The position numbers and the translations under genes were made by a program. Below the pieces are notes generated by a model that had not been told where the DNA came from, searched no databases, and saw only the letters and a program-made list of their open reading frames with translations. From Ancylobacter oerskovii (lineage in GTDB: Bacteria; Pseudomonadota; Alphaproteobacteria; Rhizobiales; Xanthobacteraceae), in assembly GCF_018390555.1 (NCBI RefSeq), contig NZ_JAHBGB010000019.1, positions 186,001-250,000 on the forward strand: DNA of 64,000 nt. Reading direction: 5' to 3'. Numbering within the stretch: the stretch's first letter is position 1; each line of letters begins with the position of its first letter. This document shows, piece by piece, positions 26,999 to 35,847 of the stretch.

Positions 26999-28885
26999 TC
27001 AGCGCCGCGCGAAAAGCTTCTCGATGTCGGGGAGCGACAGCGTCACGAAGGTGGGGCGCCCGTGATTGCACTGGCCGGCATTGGGGGTGCGTTCCATCTC
27101 GCGCAGCAGGGCGTTCATCTCCTCGGGCCGCAGCCGCCGGCCGGCGCGCACCGAACCGTGGCAGGCCATGGTGGCGGCGACATGCAGCAGCCGCCGCTCC
27201 AGCGGCAGGTCATCGTCCCACTCCGCCGCGTGCTCGGCAAGCTCGCGGACCAGCGCCGGCACGTCCGCCTCGCCGATCAGCGCCGGCACCTCGCGCACCA
27301 GCAGCGCCCCGGGCCCGAAGGATTCGATCACCAGCCCGAAGCGTTCCAGCGCCTCGGCGCGCTCGGCGAGGCGCGCCGCCTCGGCGGGATCGAGGTCGAC
27401 CACGAGGGGCACCAGCAGCATCTGCCGGGCGAGGCCGTCGCGCTCCATGGCGGCCTTCAGCTTCTCATAGACGATGCGCTCATGCGCGGCGTGCTGGTCG
27501 ATGATCACCACGCCGTGCTGCGTCTGCGCGACGATATAGGTCTCGTGCAGTTGCGCGCGGGCGGCGCCGAGCGGGCGGTCCATGGCGTCGGCCTGCGCCG
27601 GCGCCTCATGGGCGCGCGCATCGGCGGCGGGGGCGAGGTCGAGGCCGAGATCGAGCGCCGGCCCGGCGCCGGCATCCGGTTCGGCCGGCGGTCCGGCAAA
27701 GTCCGGGGCCGGCGCTTCCCAGCCTTCCGGCCGTGCCCAGGATTGCCGCCAGTCGGTGGGCGGCGAGGACTGCCGCCAGCCGGCGGCGGCGGGCGGGATG
27801 CGCAGCGGCGCCGCCGGCAGCACGCTCGCCCCCATATGCGCCTGCGCCAGCTCGGCGAGCCGGTCGGCGGCGGTGGTGGCGGTGCGCGGCACCCCGGCGG
27901 TGAGCGCATCGGTGAGGGTGCGCACCATCAGCGCGCGGATATTGCCGGCGTCGCGGAAGCGCACTTCGGTCTTGGCCGGGTGGACGTTGACGTCGACACC
28001 CTCGGGGTCAAGGTCGAGGAACAGCACCGTCACCGGGTGGCGGTCGGAGGGCAGCAGGTCGGCATAGGCGGCGCGAATGGCGCCGATCAGCACCTTGTCG
28101 CGCACCGGCCGGCCGTTGACGAACAGATATTGCGACAGCGAGTTGGCCTTGGAATAGGTCGGCAGCCCGGCGAGGCCGGTCAGCCGCGCCCCCTCCCGCG
28201 TCCCGTCTATGTCGAGGGCGTTCCGTGCCACCTCGTGGCCGAGCACGTCGGCAATGCGCGCCCGCCGTCCCGCCGCATCGGCGGTTCGGGCGGGCCAGCT
28301 CACCGGCGCCCGGTCGTCGGTCACCAGCGTGAAGCCGACCTCGGGACGGGCCAGCGCCAGCCGGCGCACCGCGTCGACGGCGGCGGCGGTCTCGGCGCGT
28401 TCGGATTTCAGGAATTTCAGCCGCGCCGGGGTGGCGAAGAACAGGTCGCGCACCTCCACCCGCGTGCCGGGGCCAAGCGCCGCCGGCCGCACCTCGCTCT
28501 TGGCGCCCGCCTCGACGCGGATCTCGTGCGCATTGGCCTCGCCCGCCGGGCGGCTGACGATGGAAAGCCGCGCCACCGCGCCGATCGAGGGCAGCGCCTC
28601 GCCGCGAAAGCCCAGCGTCGAAATCGCCATCAGGTCCTCGGCGTCGAGCTTGGAGGTGGCGTGGCGCTCGACGCACAGCGCGAGGTCCGCCGCGCCCATG
28701 CCGCACCCGTCGTCGGTGACGCGCATCAGCCGGCGCCCGCCGCCATCGATGACGATCTCGAGGCGCCCGGCGCCGGCGTCCAGCGCGTTCTCGACGATCT
28801 CCTTCAGCGCCGCGGCCGGGCGTTCCACCACCTCGCCGGCGGCGATGCGGTCCACGAGCGTCGAGGGAAGCAGGCGCAGCGGCAT
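26999..28885 (-). CDS. mutL: DNA mismatch repair protein MutL
   Basis: 628 residues. GHKL ATPase N-terminus with catalytic E29 in KEIVENALDAG, DDGCGMG and TLGFRGEALPSIG; a Pro/Ala-rich linker around residues 330-430; a C-terminal dimerisation/endonuclease domain. The endonuclease motif DQHAAHERIVYEKL (DQHAxxExxxxE) is intact, as are the C-terminal CHGSVRAG and GQCNHGRPTF, so this MutL should nick DNA itself, as in bacteria lacking MutH. It lies between the PuuB-like gene and a phosphatase gene, all on the minus strand. Confidence 0.96.
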   Translation of the reverse strand: MPLRLLPSTLVDRIAAGEVVERPAAALKEIVENALDAGAGRLEIVIDGGGRRLMRVTDDGCGMGAADLALCVERHATSKLDAEDLMAISTLGFRGEALPSIGAVARLSIVSRPAGEANAHEIRVEAGAKSEVRPAALGPGTRVEVRDLFFATPARLKFLKSERAETAAAVDAVRRLALARPEVGFTLVTDDRAPVSWPARTADAAGRRARIADVLGHEVARNALDIDGTREGARLTGLAGLPTYSKANSLSQYLFVNGRPVRDKVLIGAIRAAYADLLPSDRHPVTVLFLDLDPEGVDVNVHPAKTEVRFRDAGNIRALMVRTLTDALTAGVPRTATTAADRLAELAQAHMGASVLPAAPLRIPPAAAGWRQSSPPTDWRQSWARPEGWEAPAPDFAGPPAEPDAGAGPALDLGLDLAPAADARAHEAPAQADAMDRPLGAARAQLHETYIVAQTQHGVVIIDQHAAHERIVYEKLKAAMERDGLARQMLLVPLVVDLDPAEAARLAERAEALERFGLVIESFGPGALLVREVPALIGEADVPALVRELAEHAAEWDDDLPLERRLLHVAATMACHGSVRAGRRLRPEEMNALLREMERTPNAGQCNHGRPTFVTLSLPDIEKLFARR

Positions 28886-28978
28886 GAGGTCGTGAGGTCC
28901 CGATTCGAAGGCGCCCAGCCTACACCCTCGCTCCGGCCGGCGCGCCCCGATTGCGCCGATCCCGCTGTGGGCAGCGGG

Positions 28979-29659
28979 TCACGAATTGGGAAAGCCGAGC
29001 CAGGGCTCGATGCGCTCGAAGGTCTCGTCCATCGCCCAGGCGGGGGCGAAGGGGAACGGGAAATGGCCGTAGAACAGCGACAGCTGCCATTCGGCCGCCG
29101 CCTCGCCACCCTTGGAGATGGCGGCGACATAGAGCGCCGAGGCGATGCCGGAGCGGTCGGAGCCGCCGCGGCAATGCACGAGGATGGGCTTGGGCGCGTC
29201 GCGCATGAGGGCGATCAGCTGCTCCACCTGCGGCTGGGTCAGCTCGCGCCCGGCGGAGAGGCCGAAATCGATATGGGTGAGGCCGAGCTTGTCGCTCTCG
29301 GCCACCTCGTCCCTGTACCAGGCCTTGTCGGAGGCGCCGCGCAGGTTGATCACCGTCCTGATGCCGTAGTCCTTCTGAAGGTCGGCGAGCTCGCGGGCGT
29401 CGACCTGGGCGGAGCGGTAGAGCTCGCCCGGCACCACGGTGTGGAAATTGCCGATCAACTGCTCGACGCCGAGATAGACGCCGATCAGCAGCGCGATCAC
29501 CCCGACAGCCTGCAGGGCGCGCCGCAGGAGGCGCCGGCGGCGGGGCACGGCCCCGGCTCCGGCCGGGGGAGGGGCCGCGGCGAGGGTATCGGTCGGGCTC
29601 ATGGGCGTGGGCTCGCGGGAGGAGGCCGAGGACGGGAACGGTAACGCAATGGCGACCAT
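28979..29659 (-). CDS. Membrane-anchored dual-specificity/tyrosine phosphatase-like protein
   Basis: 226 residues from the ATG at 29659 (GAGG five bases upstream); an in-frame ATG at 29602 would drop 19 residues. After a basic stretch (RRRRLLRRAL) comes one membrane helix (about residues 50-66), then the catalytic domain in which GELYRSAQ and IRTVINLRG are typical of the family. The signature HCRGGSDRSG gives the CX5R loop with C163 and R169. The active domain probably faces the periplasm, judged from the basic N-terminus. Substrate unknown; it could act on phosphoproteins or on phospholipid/isoprenoid phosphates. It follows the permease gene by 25 bases. Confidence 0.8.
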   Translation of the reverse strand: MVAIALPFPSSASSREPTPMSPTDTLAAAPPPAGAGAVPRRRRLLRRALQAVGVIALLIGVYLGVEQLIGNFHTVVPGELYRSAQVDARELADLQKDYGIRTVINLRGASDKAWYRDEVAESDKLGLTHIDFGLSAGRELTQPQVEQLIALMRDAPKPILVHCRGGSDRSGIASALYVAAISKGGEAAAEWQLSLFYGHFPFPFAPAWAMDETFERIEPWLGFPNS

Positions 29660-29684
29660 TCCTTCCTCGCAATCGTGTCGGAAT

Positions 29685-30503
29685 TCAGCCCGCCGCGGCG
29701 AGCCGCTCCGCCCTTTCCCGCGCCACTTCCTGCCGCTTGGTGATGACCGAGGCGATCACCACCACCACGGTGACGATGGCGATCAGGATGGTGCAGATGG
29801 CGTTGATCTCCGGCGTCACCCCGAGGCGTACCTGCGAATAGATGCGCATCGGCAGGGTGGTGGCGCCGGGGCCGGTGGTGAAGCTGGCGATGACGAGGTC
29901 GTCGAGCGACAGGGTGAAGGCCAGCATCCAGCCGGAGACCACCGCCGGCAGGATGATCGGCAGCGTCACCACGAAGAAGGTCTTCAGCGGCGGGCAGCCG
30001 AGATCGAGGGCGGCCTCCTCCAGCGAGCGGTCGAAGGTGACGAGGCGCGACTGCACCACCACCGAGACGAAGCACATGGTGAAGGTGATGTGCGCCAGCG
30101 TGATGGTCCAGAAGCCGCGGTCGAAGTTCACCGCCACGAACAAGAGCAGCAGCGACAGGCCGGTGATCACCTCCGGCATCACCAGCGGCGCGTAGACCAT
30201 GCCGGAGAACAGCATGCGGCCGTTGAACCGGCCGTAGCGGGTTAGCGCGATCGCCGCCAGCGTGCCCAGCACCGTCGCCACGCTCGCCGACAGGAAGGCG
30301 ACGCGCAGCGTCACCCAGGCGGCTTCCAGCAGCTGGTCGTTCTGCAGCAGCTTCCAGTACCACTCGGTGGAGAATCCGGCCCACACCGTCACCAGCCGCG
30401 AGGCGTTGAAGGAGTAGATCACCAGGAGCACGATCGGCAGGTAGAGAAAGGTGAAGCCGAGCGCGATCGAGGTGGTGTTGAACCAGGAGAGCCCCTTGCG
30501 CAT
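29685..30503 (-). CDS. potI: Polyamine ABC transporter permease (PotI/PotC-like)
   Basis: 272 residues, binding-protein-dependent permease with about six membrane segments. The cytoplasmic EAA loop reads EEAALDLGCPPLKTFFVVTLP. It begins right after the stop of potH (adjacent, no gap) and follows potG, giving the order potG-potH-potI. The overall pattern (FTFLYLPIVLLVIYSFNASRL near the N-terminus, LSLDDLVIASFTTGPG near the C-terminus) is typical of spermidine/putrescine permeases. Substrate is inferred from family and from the nearby PuuA- and PuuB-like genes. Confidence 0.9.
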   Translation of the reverse strand: MRKGLSWFNTTSIALGFTFLYLPIVLLVIYSFNASRLVTVWAGFSTEWYWKLLQNDQLLEAAWVTLRVAFLSASVATVLGTLAAIALTRYGRFNGRMLFSGMVYAPLVMPEVITGLSLLLLFVAVNFDRGFWTITLAHITFTMCFVSVVVQSRLVTFDRSLEEAALDLGCPPLKTFFVVTLPIILPAVVSGWMLAFTLSLDDLVIASFTTGPGATTLPMRIYSQVRLGVTPEINAICTILIAIVTVVVVIASVITKRQEVARERAERLAAAG

Positions 30504-31430
30504 CTAGCGGCCCTCCATCTCTTTGGCCTGGACGTTCTGGTAGAAGACGATCGGGATCACCAGCACCAGCAGCAGCAGCACCGCCACCGCGGCGGACACG
30601 GTCCAGGAGCGGTTCACCGAGAATTCGGTCCACAGCACCTTGCCGATCATCATGGTGTCGGAGCCGCCCAGCAGGTCGGGGATGACGAACTCGCCCACCG
30701 CCGGGATGAAGCACAAGAGGCAGCCGGCGAACACGCCGGGCAGCGACAGCGGCCAGGTGATCTTCCAGAACGCCGCGAAGGGCGGGCAGCCGAGGTCGGC
30801 GGCGGCTTCCAGCAGTGTGTCGTCCATCTTCTCCAGCGCCGAGTAGAGCGGCAGGATCATGAAGGGCAGGTAGGAATAGACGATGCCGATATAGACCGCG
30901 GTGTCGGTGGCGAGGATCTGCAGCGGCGCGTCCGGGCTGACGATGCCGAGCGCGATCAAGAGCTGGTTGAGCAGGCCTTCCGGCGACAGGATGCCGATCC
31001 AGGCATAGACGCGGATCAGGAACGAGGTCCAGAACGGCAGGATCACCAGCATCAGCAGCGTCGGGCGGATCGATTTCGGCGCCCGCGCCATGCCATAGGC
31101 GATGGGATAGCCGACCGCGAGCAGCAGCAGCGTCGAGATGCCGGCGATCCAGAGGCTGGAGCCGTAGGCCTCGATGAACTCGTTGTCCCAGCTGAGGACA
31201 TAGGCGTAATTGTCGAAATTGAGCTGGCTGAACGCCTCCGTGAAGGCCTCCCAGCCGGCGGCGAGGTCGAAGACCGGCTCGTAGGGCGGCTGGGCGATGG
31301 CGTCCTGCGACAGGCTGATCTTGAAGACGATCAGGAACGGGACGAGGAACAGCACCAGCAGCCAGAGATAGGGAATGCCGAGGACCAGCCAGCGGCCCGG
31401 CCCCTTGTTGCCTCGCGCTTTCGCGGCCAT
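30504..31430 (-). CDS. potH: Polyamine ABC transporter permease (PotH/PotB-like)
   Basis: 308 residues; first permease subunit of the transporter. N-terminal helix YLWLLVLFLVPFLIVFKISLS, a large periplasmic loop of about 50 residues, and the EAA loop LEAAADLGCPPFAAFWKITWP. PAVGEFVIPDLLGGSDTMMIG is a hallmark of spermidine/putrescine permeases. Lies between potG (10-base gap) and potI (no gap), so the three form an operon. No periplasmic binding-protein gene is present beside them. Confidence 0.92.
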   Translation of the reverse strand: MAAKARGNKGPGRWLVLGIPYLWLLVLFLVPFLIVFKISLSQDAIAQPPYEPVFDLAAGWEAFTEAFSQLNFDNYAYVLSWDNEFIEAYGSSLWIAGISTLLLLAVGYPIAYGMARAPKSIRPTLLMLVILPFWTSFLIRVYAWIGILSPEGLLNQLLIALGIVSPDAPLQILATDTAVYIGIVYSYLPFMILPLYSALEKMDDTLLEAAADLGCPPFAAFWKITWPLSLPGVFAGCLLCFIPAVGEFVIPDLLGGSDTMMIGKVLWTEFSVNRSWTVSAAVAVLLLLVLVIPIVFYQNVQAKEMEGR

Positions 31431-31440
31431 GTCCGCCTCC

Positions 31441-32616
31441 TCAGCGCGTCAGCACGACGCCGGAATCCGGCGTCCAGGAGACCCACACCTTGTCTTCCCA
31501 GGTGATCGGCCGCTCCACCATGCGGGTGAGGTTGGGCTTGGCGGCCTTGATGCGCGTGCCGCCCTCCAGCTCGACATGATAGATGGAGAGGTCGCCGAGA
31601 TAGCCGATGTCCCACACCTCGCCGCGCAGGCAGTTGGCCTCCTGCCAGGCCGGCGGGTCGAGGTCGACACGCACCTTTTCCGGGCGGATGGCGACGAAGG
31701 CGGTGTCGCCGGGCTTGGCCTCGACATTCTGGGCGATGGACAGCTTGGCGCCGCCGCCGACGCTCGTATAGAGGCTGACATTGCCCGGGGCGATCGCCTC
31801 GACCTTGGCCTCGAGGATGTTCACGTCGCCGACGAAGTCCGCGACATAGCGCGAATTGGGCTGCTCGTAGATCACCGCCGGCGGCGCCACCTGGATCAGC
31901 TTGCCGTGGTCCATCACCGCGATGCGGTCGGCCACCGTCATCGCCTCCTCCTGGTCGTGGGTGACGATCAGGAAGGTCATGCCGAGCTGCATCTGGATGT
32001 CCATCAGCTCGAACTGGGTTTCCTCGCGCAGCTTCTTGTCGAGCGCGCCGAGCGGCTCGTCGAGCAGCAGCACCTTGGGGCGCTTGGCGAGCGAGCGGGC
32101 GAGCGCCACGCGCTGGCGCTGGCCGCCGGAGAGCTGGTGCGGCTTGCGCTTGGCGAACTTCTCCAGCTTGACGAGCTTGAGCATCTCCTCGACGCGGGCG
32201 GCGATGCTGCCCTTCTCCATCCGGTCCTGCTTGAGGCCGAAGGCGATGTTGTCCCACACGCTCATATGCGGGAACAGCGCGTAGGACTGGAACATCATGT
32301 TGGTCTGCCGCTTGTAGGGCGGCATGCCGACGAGGTCCTGCCCGCCGAGGGTGATGCGGCCCTCGGTGGGGTCCTCGAAGCCGGCGAGCATCCGCATCAG
32401 CGTGGTCTTGCCGCATCCCGAGGGGCCGAGCAGGGCGAAGAACTCGCGCTCGTAGATGTCGAGGGAGAGGTTGTCGACGGCGGTGAATTCGCCGAAGCGC
32501 TTGGAGACGTTCTCGTAGCGGATGAGCGGGACGGCGGCGGGGTCGTTCCAGGGGGCGAATTTCCGGCGGATGCCGCCAATGGTGGTCTGCGTCTTCTCGG
32601 TGACGCCCGTGCTCAT
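31441..32616 (-). CDS. potG: Polyamine ABC transporter ATP-binding protein (PotG/PotA-like)
   Basis: 391 residues. Walker A GPSGCGKTTLMRMLAG, Q-loop MMFQSYALFPHM, signature LSGGQRQRVALARSL, Walker B VLLLDEPLGALD and H-loop LIVTHDQEEAM, then a C-terminal TOBE domain (IRPEKVRVD). The sugar/polyamine/iron class of importer ATPases shares this layout; the adjacent PotH/PotI-like permeases make polyamine import the best guess. First gene of the minus-strand operon, divergent from the PuuA-like gene across 204 bases. Confidence 0.92.
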   Translation of the reverse strand: MSTGVTEKTQTTIGGIRRKFAPWNDPAAVPLIRYENVSKRFGEFTAVDNLSLDIYEREFFALLGPSGCGKTTLMRMLAGFEDPTEGRITLGGQDLVGMPPYKRQTNMMFQSYALFPHMSVWDNIAFGLKQDRMEKGSIAARVEEMLKLVKLEKFAKRKPHQLSGGQRQRVALARSLAKRPKVLLLDEPLGALDKKLREETQFELMDIQMQLGMTFLIVTHDQEEAMTVADRIAVMDHGKLIQVAPPAVIYEQPNSRYVADFVGDVNILEAKVEAIAPGNVSLYTSVGGGAKLSIAQNVEAKPGDTAFVAIRPEKVRVDLDPPAWQEANCLRGEVWDIGYLGDLSIYHVELEGGTRIKAAKPNLTRMVERPITWEDKVWVSWTPDSGVVLTR

Positions 32617-32698
32617 CTGCTACCCCGTGATGCCCCGCCGGCGCGCCGGCTCCGTCGGGAACGCTAACCGCCTTCCGGCGGCGGCTCAATGACAGATT

Positions 32699-32712
32699 GC
32701 AAACAATTTTGC
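32699..32712 (+). promoter_or_regulatory. Palindrome in the potG-puuA divergent spacer
   Basis: GCAAA-CAAT-TTTGC at 32699-32712 inside an A/T-rich patch (TTGCAAACAATTTTGCCATG) between two divergent genes. Suitable for a shared operator, but no regulator gene lies adjacent, and one short palindrome could be chance. Confidence 0.3.
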
Positions 32713-32820
32713 CATGCATCGAATCGGGCAAATCCCGTCGCGGCAGCGGCCCCCTTGACGGCCGGATTGGGGCCGTGATTGCCTCGCAAGGGCGCGGCAG
32801 ACGCGCGGTGGAAGGTTCAC

Positions 32821-34221
32821 ATGGCTAAGAAGAAGCGTTCCGAGCAGGACGCGATCGGCAATCCGCGCGGCGTCGCCAATCTGGCGGAAGCGAAGGCGTG
32901 GATGGCGGCGCGGGGCATCACCGAGATCGAATGCGCGGTGCCCGACCTTGCCGGGGTGGGGCGCGGCAAGATCATGCCGGTGTCGAAGTTCCTCAACGGG
33001 CCGGTGATGAACCTGCCGCTCAGCGTGTTCTTCCAGACCATCTCCGGCGATTACCCGCCTTACGACAATCTCGTCGATTCGGTGGTGGTCGACAGCGACC
33101 TCGTCATGGAGCCGGATTTCTCGACGCTGGCCGTGGTGCCGTGGGCGCAGGACCCCACCGCGCAGATCATTCACGACGCCTATCACCGCGACGGCCGCCC
33201 GGTGGACCTCGCCCCGCGGCAGGTGCTGAAGAACGTCGTCGACCTCTATGCCAAGAAGGGCTGGAAGGCGGTGGTGGCGCCGGAGATCGAGTTCTATCTC
33301 GTCGAGCCCAACACCGATCCCGACTATCCGCTGAAGCCCCCGGTCGGGCGCTCCGGCCGGCCGGAGATCGGCCGCCAGTCCTATTCGATCCAGGCGGTCA
33401 ACGAGTTCGACCAGCTGTTCGAGGACATGTACGACTATTCCGAGGCGCAGGGCCTGGAGATCGACACGCTGATCCACGAGGACGGCGCGGCGCAGATGGA
33501 GATCAACCTGCTGCACGGCGACCCGATCCAGCTCGCCGACCAGGTGTACCTGTTCAAGCGCACCATTCGCGAGGCGGCGCTGGAGCACAAGATCTACGCC
33601 ACCTTCATGGCGAAGCCGATCGCCGACGAGCCCGGCTCGGCGATGCACATCCACCAGTCGATCGTCGACGGCGAGACGGGGAAGAACATCTTCTCCGACA
33701 GCGACGGCGACCCGACGCCGGAATTCTTCTCCTTCATCGCCGGCCAGCAGCGCTACCTGCCCACCGTGATGTCGATCCTGGCGCCCTATGTGAATTCCTA
33801 TCGCCGGCTCACCCGCGATTCCATGGCGCCGATCAATGTGCAGTGGGGCTACGACAACCGCACCGCCGGCCTGCGCGTGCCGCCCTCCTCGCCGGCGGCG
33901 CGGCGGGTGGAGAACCGGGTGCCGTCCTCCGACGCCAATCCCTATCTGGTCATCGCCGCCTCGCTGGCCTGCGGCTATCTCGGCCTCGTCGAGGGGCTGC
34001 GCCCGACCGAGCCGCTGGAGGCCGACGCCAAGGGCCTCGACTTCGAGCTGCCGCGCGGCCTGCTCGAGGCGGTGGCGGCGATGCAGTATTCCGACGAGAT
34101 CGCCACGGTGCTGGGCCCGTCCTTCGTGAAGACCTACACGGCGGTGAAGCAGCAGGAGTTCGACACCTTCATGCGGGTGATCTCCCCCTGGGAGCGCGAA
34201 TATCTGCTGCTGAACGTGTGA
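32821..34221 (+). CDS. Glutamine synthetase-family protein, gamma-glutamylputrescine synthetase-like
   Basis: 466 residues from the ATG at 32821 (GGAAGG six bases upstream). The N-terminal half-barrel precedes the catalytic domain: EIEFYLVEP (metal Glu), IHEDGAAQMEINLLHGDP, SAMHIHQSI and NRTAGLRVPPSSPAARRVENRVPSSD (split here: NRTAGLRVP, then RRVENRVPSSD). This layout fits PuuA-type ligases, which join glutamate to putrescine, rather than GlnA. The divergent polyamine importer and nearby PuuB-like oxidase support that role. Other GS-like ligases acting on different amines cannot be excluded. Confidence 0.85.
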   Translation: MAKKKRSEQDAIGNPRGVANLAEAKAWMAARGITEIECAVPDLAGVGRGKIMPVSKFLNGPVMNLPLSVFFQTISGDYPPYDNLVDSVVVDSDLVMEPDFSTLAVVPWAQDPTAQIIHDAYHRDGRPVDLAPRQVLKNVVDLYAKKGWKAVVAPEIEFYLVEPNTDPDYPLKPPVGRSGRPEIGRQSYSIQAVNEFDQLFEDMYDYSEAQGLEIDTLIHEDGAAQMEINLLHGDPIQLADQVYLFKRTIREAALEHKIYATFMAKPIADEPGSAMHIHQSIVDGETGKNIFSDSDGDPTPEFFSFIAGQQRYLPTVMSILAPYVNSYRRLTRDSMAPINVQWGYDNRTAGLRVPPSSPAARRVENRVPSSDANPYLVIAASLACGYLGLVEGLRPTEPLEADAKGLDFELPRGLLEAVAAMQYSDEIATVLGPSFVKTYTAVKQQEFDTFMRVISPWEREYLLLNV

Positions 34222-34328
34222 GGGCGGAGGGGGCGTGGGGCGAGGCGCTTCCTTCTCATGAGGTCGGGAGCTTTCCCGGACGCACCCCATCCCACACGCC
34301 GTCATGCCCAGCTTCCCGGACGCACGCC

Positions 34329-34415
34329 GTCATGCCCGGGCTCGTCCCGGGCATCCACGTCCTGGGCGGCGCGCGACCGGACGTCGTGGAGGAACGGGCC
34401 AGACCCGGCCATGAC
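34329..34415 (+). repeat. Palindromic intergenic repeat, family A (copy 2)
   Basis: 87 bases from GTCATGCCCGGGCTCGTCCC to GACCCGGCCATGAC, with complementary ends. Nearly identical to the copy at 34678-34764 and related to 21645-21741. It is preceded by a 25-base segment at 34301-34325 (GTCATGCCCAGCTTCCCGG...) that recurs at 34639-34663. Lies in the 579-base gap 34222-34800, which has no gene. Confidence 0.75.
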
Positions 34416-34492
34416 GCTGCGAGGACGGTCATCGCCGCATGGGAGACGGTTCGCCGGCGGCGCGGCACAGTGCGCCATGTGAGGGCGCAAAG

Positions 34493-34612
34493 CTCCCTCT
34501 CCCCGTCGGGGAGAGGGGTGGGGTGAGGGGGCTCGACGCTCCCCTGCTCCGCAGCGGCCTTCCCCCTCACCGACCCGCTGCGCGGGCCACCTCTCCCCAC
34601 TGGGGAGAGGAA
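34493..34612 (-). repeat. Palindromic intergenic repeat, family B (copy 2, inverted)
   Basis: Begins CTCCCTCTCCCCGTCGGGGA and ends CCACCTCTCCCCACTGGGGA, each a hairpin. It is the element of 21784-21892 in reverse orientation, including the inner GACCCGCTGCGCGGGCC block. Confidence 0.75.
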
Positions 34613-34677
34613 GCTGAAGCCGCCGACACCAGCACCGTGTCATGCCCAGCTTCCCGGACGCACCCGTCCCACACGCC

Positions 34678-34764
34678 GTCATGCCCGGGCTCGTCCCGGG
34701 CATCCACGTCCCGGGCAGCGCGCGGCCGGACGTCGTGGAGGGCCGGGCCAAGCCCGGCCATGAC
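34678..34764 (+). repeat. Palindromic intergenic repeat, family A (copy 3)
   Basis: 87 bases, same ends as copy 2 (GTCATGCCCGGGC and CCCGGCCATGAC), differing at few positions. The flanking segment 34648-34677 also matches 34268-34300, so a larger unit than the palindrome has been duplicated. Confidence 0.75.
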
Positions 34765-34800
34765 GCAGGGGAAGCGGAACCCGCGCAGGCCCCTCCCGCC

Positions 34801-35847
34801 TCACTCCGCCAGCATCTCGCGCACCAGCGGGATCACCTTCGTCCCGTAGAGCTCGATGCAGCGCAGGCACTTGTCGTGGCCGAGCGGGCCGGCGCTGTAT
34901 TTCAGGTCGAAATGATCGAGGTCCAGCGCCTTGGCGGTACGGGCGATCTTCGCCGCCACCGTCTCCGGCGAGCCGAGATAGAGCGAGCCATGGCTCACCT
35001 CGCGCTCGAACTCGTCGCGGCCCATCGGCCCCCAGCCGCGCTCGGCGCCGATGCGGTCGCGATTGGCCTTGAAGGCCGGGAAGAACTCCTCCCTGGCCTG
35101 CTCGTCGGTGGCGGCGATATAGCCGGGCGAATGCACGCCGATCGGCTGCGGCGTGGTGCCGAGCTGGGCGACGGCCTTGTGGTAGAGCTCGACATAGGGT
35201 TTGAACCGCGCCGCGCTGCCGCCGATGATGGCGAGCATCAGCGGCAGGCCGTAGCTTGCCGCCCGCACCACCGATTCCGGCGAGCCGCCTACCCCGATCC
35301 AGGTCTTCATGGTGCCGCTTTCCGGCAGCGGGTAGACGTGCTGGCCGGCGAGCGGCGGACGCAGCTCGCCCTTCCAGTTCACGCCGTCCGCCGAGCCGTT
35401 TTCGCGCAGCAGCGCCGCGAACAGGTCGAGCTTCTCCGAGAACAGCGTCTCGTAGTCCTTCAGGTCGAAGCCGAACAGCGGGAAGGATTCGGTGAAGGAA
35501 CCACGGCCGAGGATGATCTCGGCGCGCCCGCCGGAAATCGCGTCCACCGTGGCGAAGCGCTGATAGACGCGGATCGGGTCGTCGGAGGACAGCACCGTCA
35601 CCGCCGAGCCGAGCCGCACGCGCTTGGTGCGCGCGGCGATGGCGGCCAGCACCACTTCGGGGGCGGAAACCGCGTAGTCGGCGCGGTGATGCTCGCCGAC
35701 CGCGAAGAAGTCGGTGCCGGTCTCGTCGGCGAGCACCCCCTGCTCGACCACGTTGCGCAGCACCTGCGCGTGAGGGAGCGGACGGCCCTCGCCATCGGCC
35801 ATCACGTCGCCGAAGGTGTCGAGCCCGAGATCGAGATGCTTTGCCAT
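34801..35847 (-). CDS. LLM-class flavin-dependent oxidoreductase (luciferase-like monooxygenase)
   Basis: 348 residues, TIM-barrel bacterial luciferase-like fold. Recognisable parts: LGLDTFGDVMAD and FFAVGEHHRADYAVSAP near the N-terminus, VRLGSAVTVLSSDDPIRVYQ, GRAEIILGRGSFTESFPLFG, and LYLGSPETVAAKI near the C-terminus. Such proteins use FMNH2 or F420; the presence of coenzyme F420 cannot be judged here. The substrate is unknown. It stands alone, with repeats downstream and about 300 bases to the next gene upstream, most of which carries only a terminator. Confidence 0.88.
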   Translation of the reverse strand: MAKHLDLGLDTFGDVMADGEGRPLPHAQVLRNVVEQGVLADETGTDFFAVGEHHRADYAVSAPEVVLAAIAARTKRVRLGSAVTVLSSDDPIRVYQRFATVDAISGGRAEIILGRGSFTESFPLFGFDLKDYETLFSEKLDLFAALLRENGSADGVNWKGELRPPLAGQHVYPLPESGTMKTWIGVGGSPESVVRAASYGLPLMLAIIGGSAARFKPYVELYHKAVAQLGTTPQPIGVHSPGYIAATDEQAREEFFPAFKANRDRIGAERGWGPMGRDEFEREVSHGSLYLGSPETVAAKIARTAKALDLDHFDLKYSAGPLGHDKCLRCIELYGTKVIPLVREMLAE

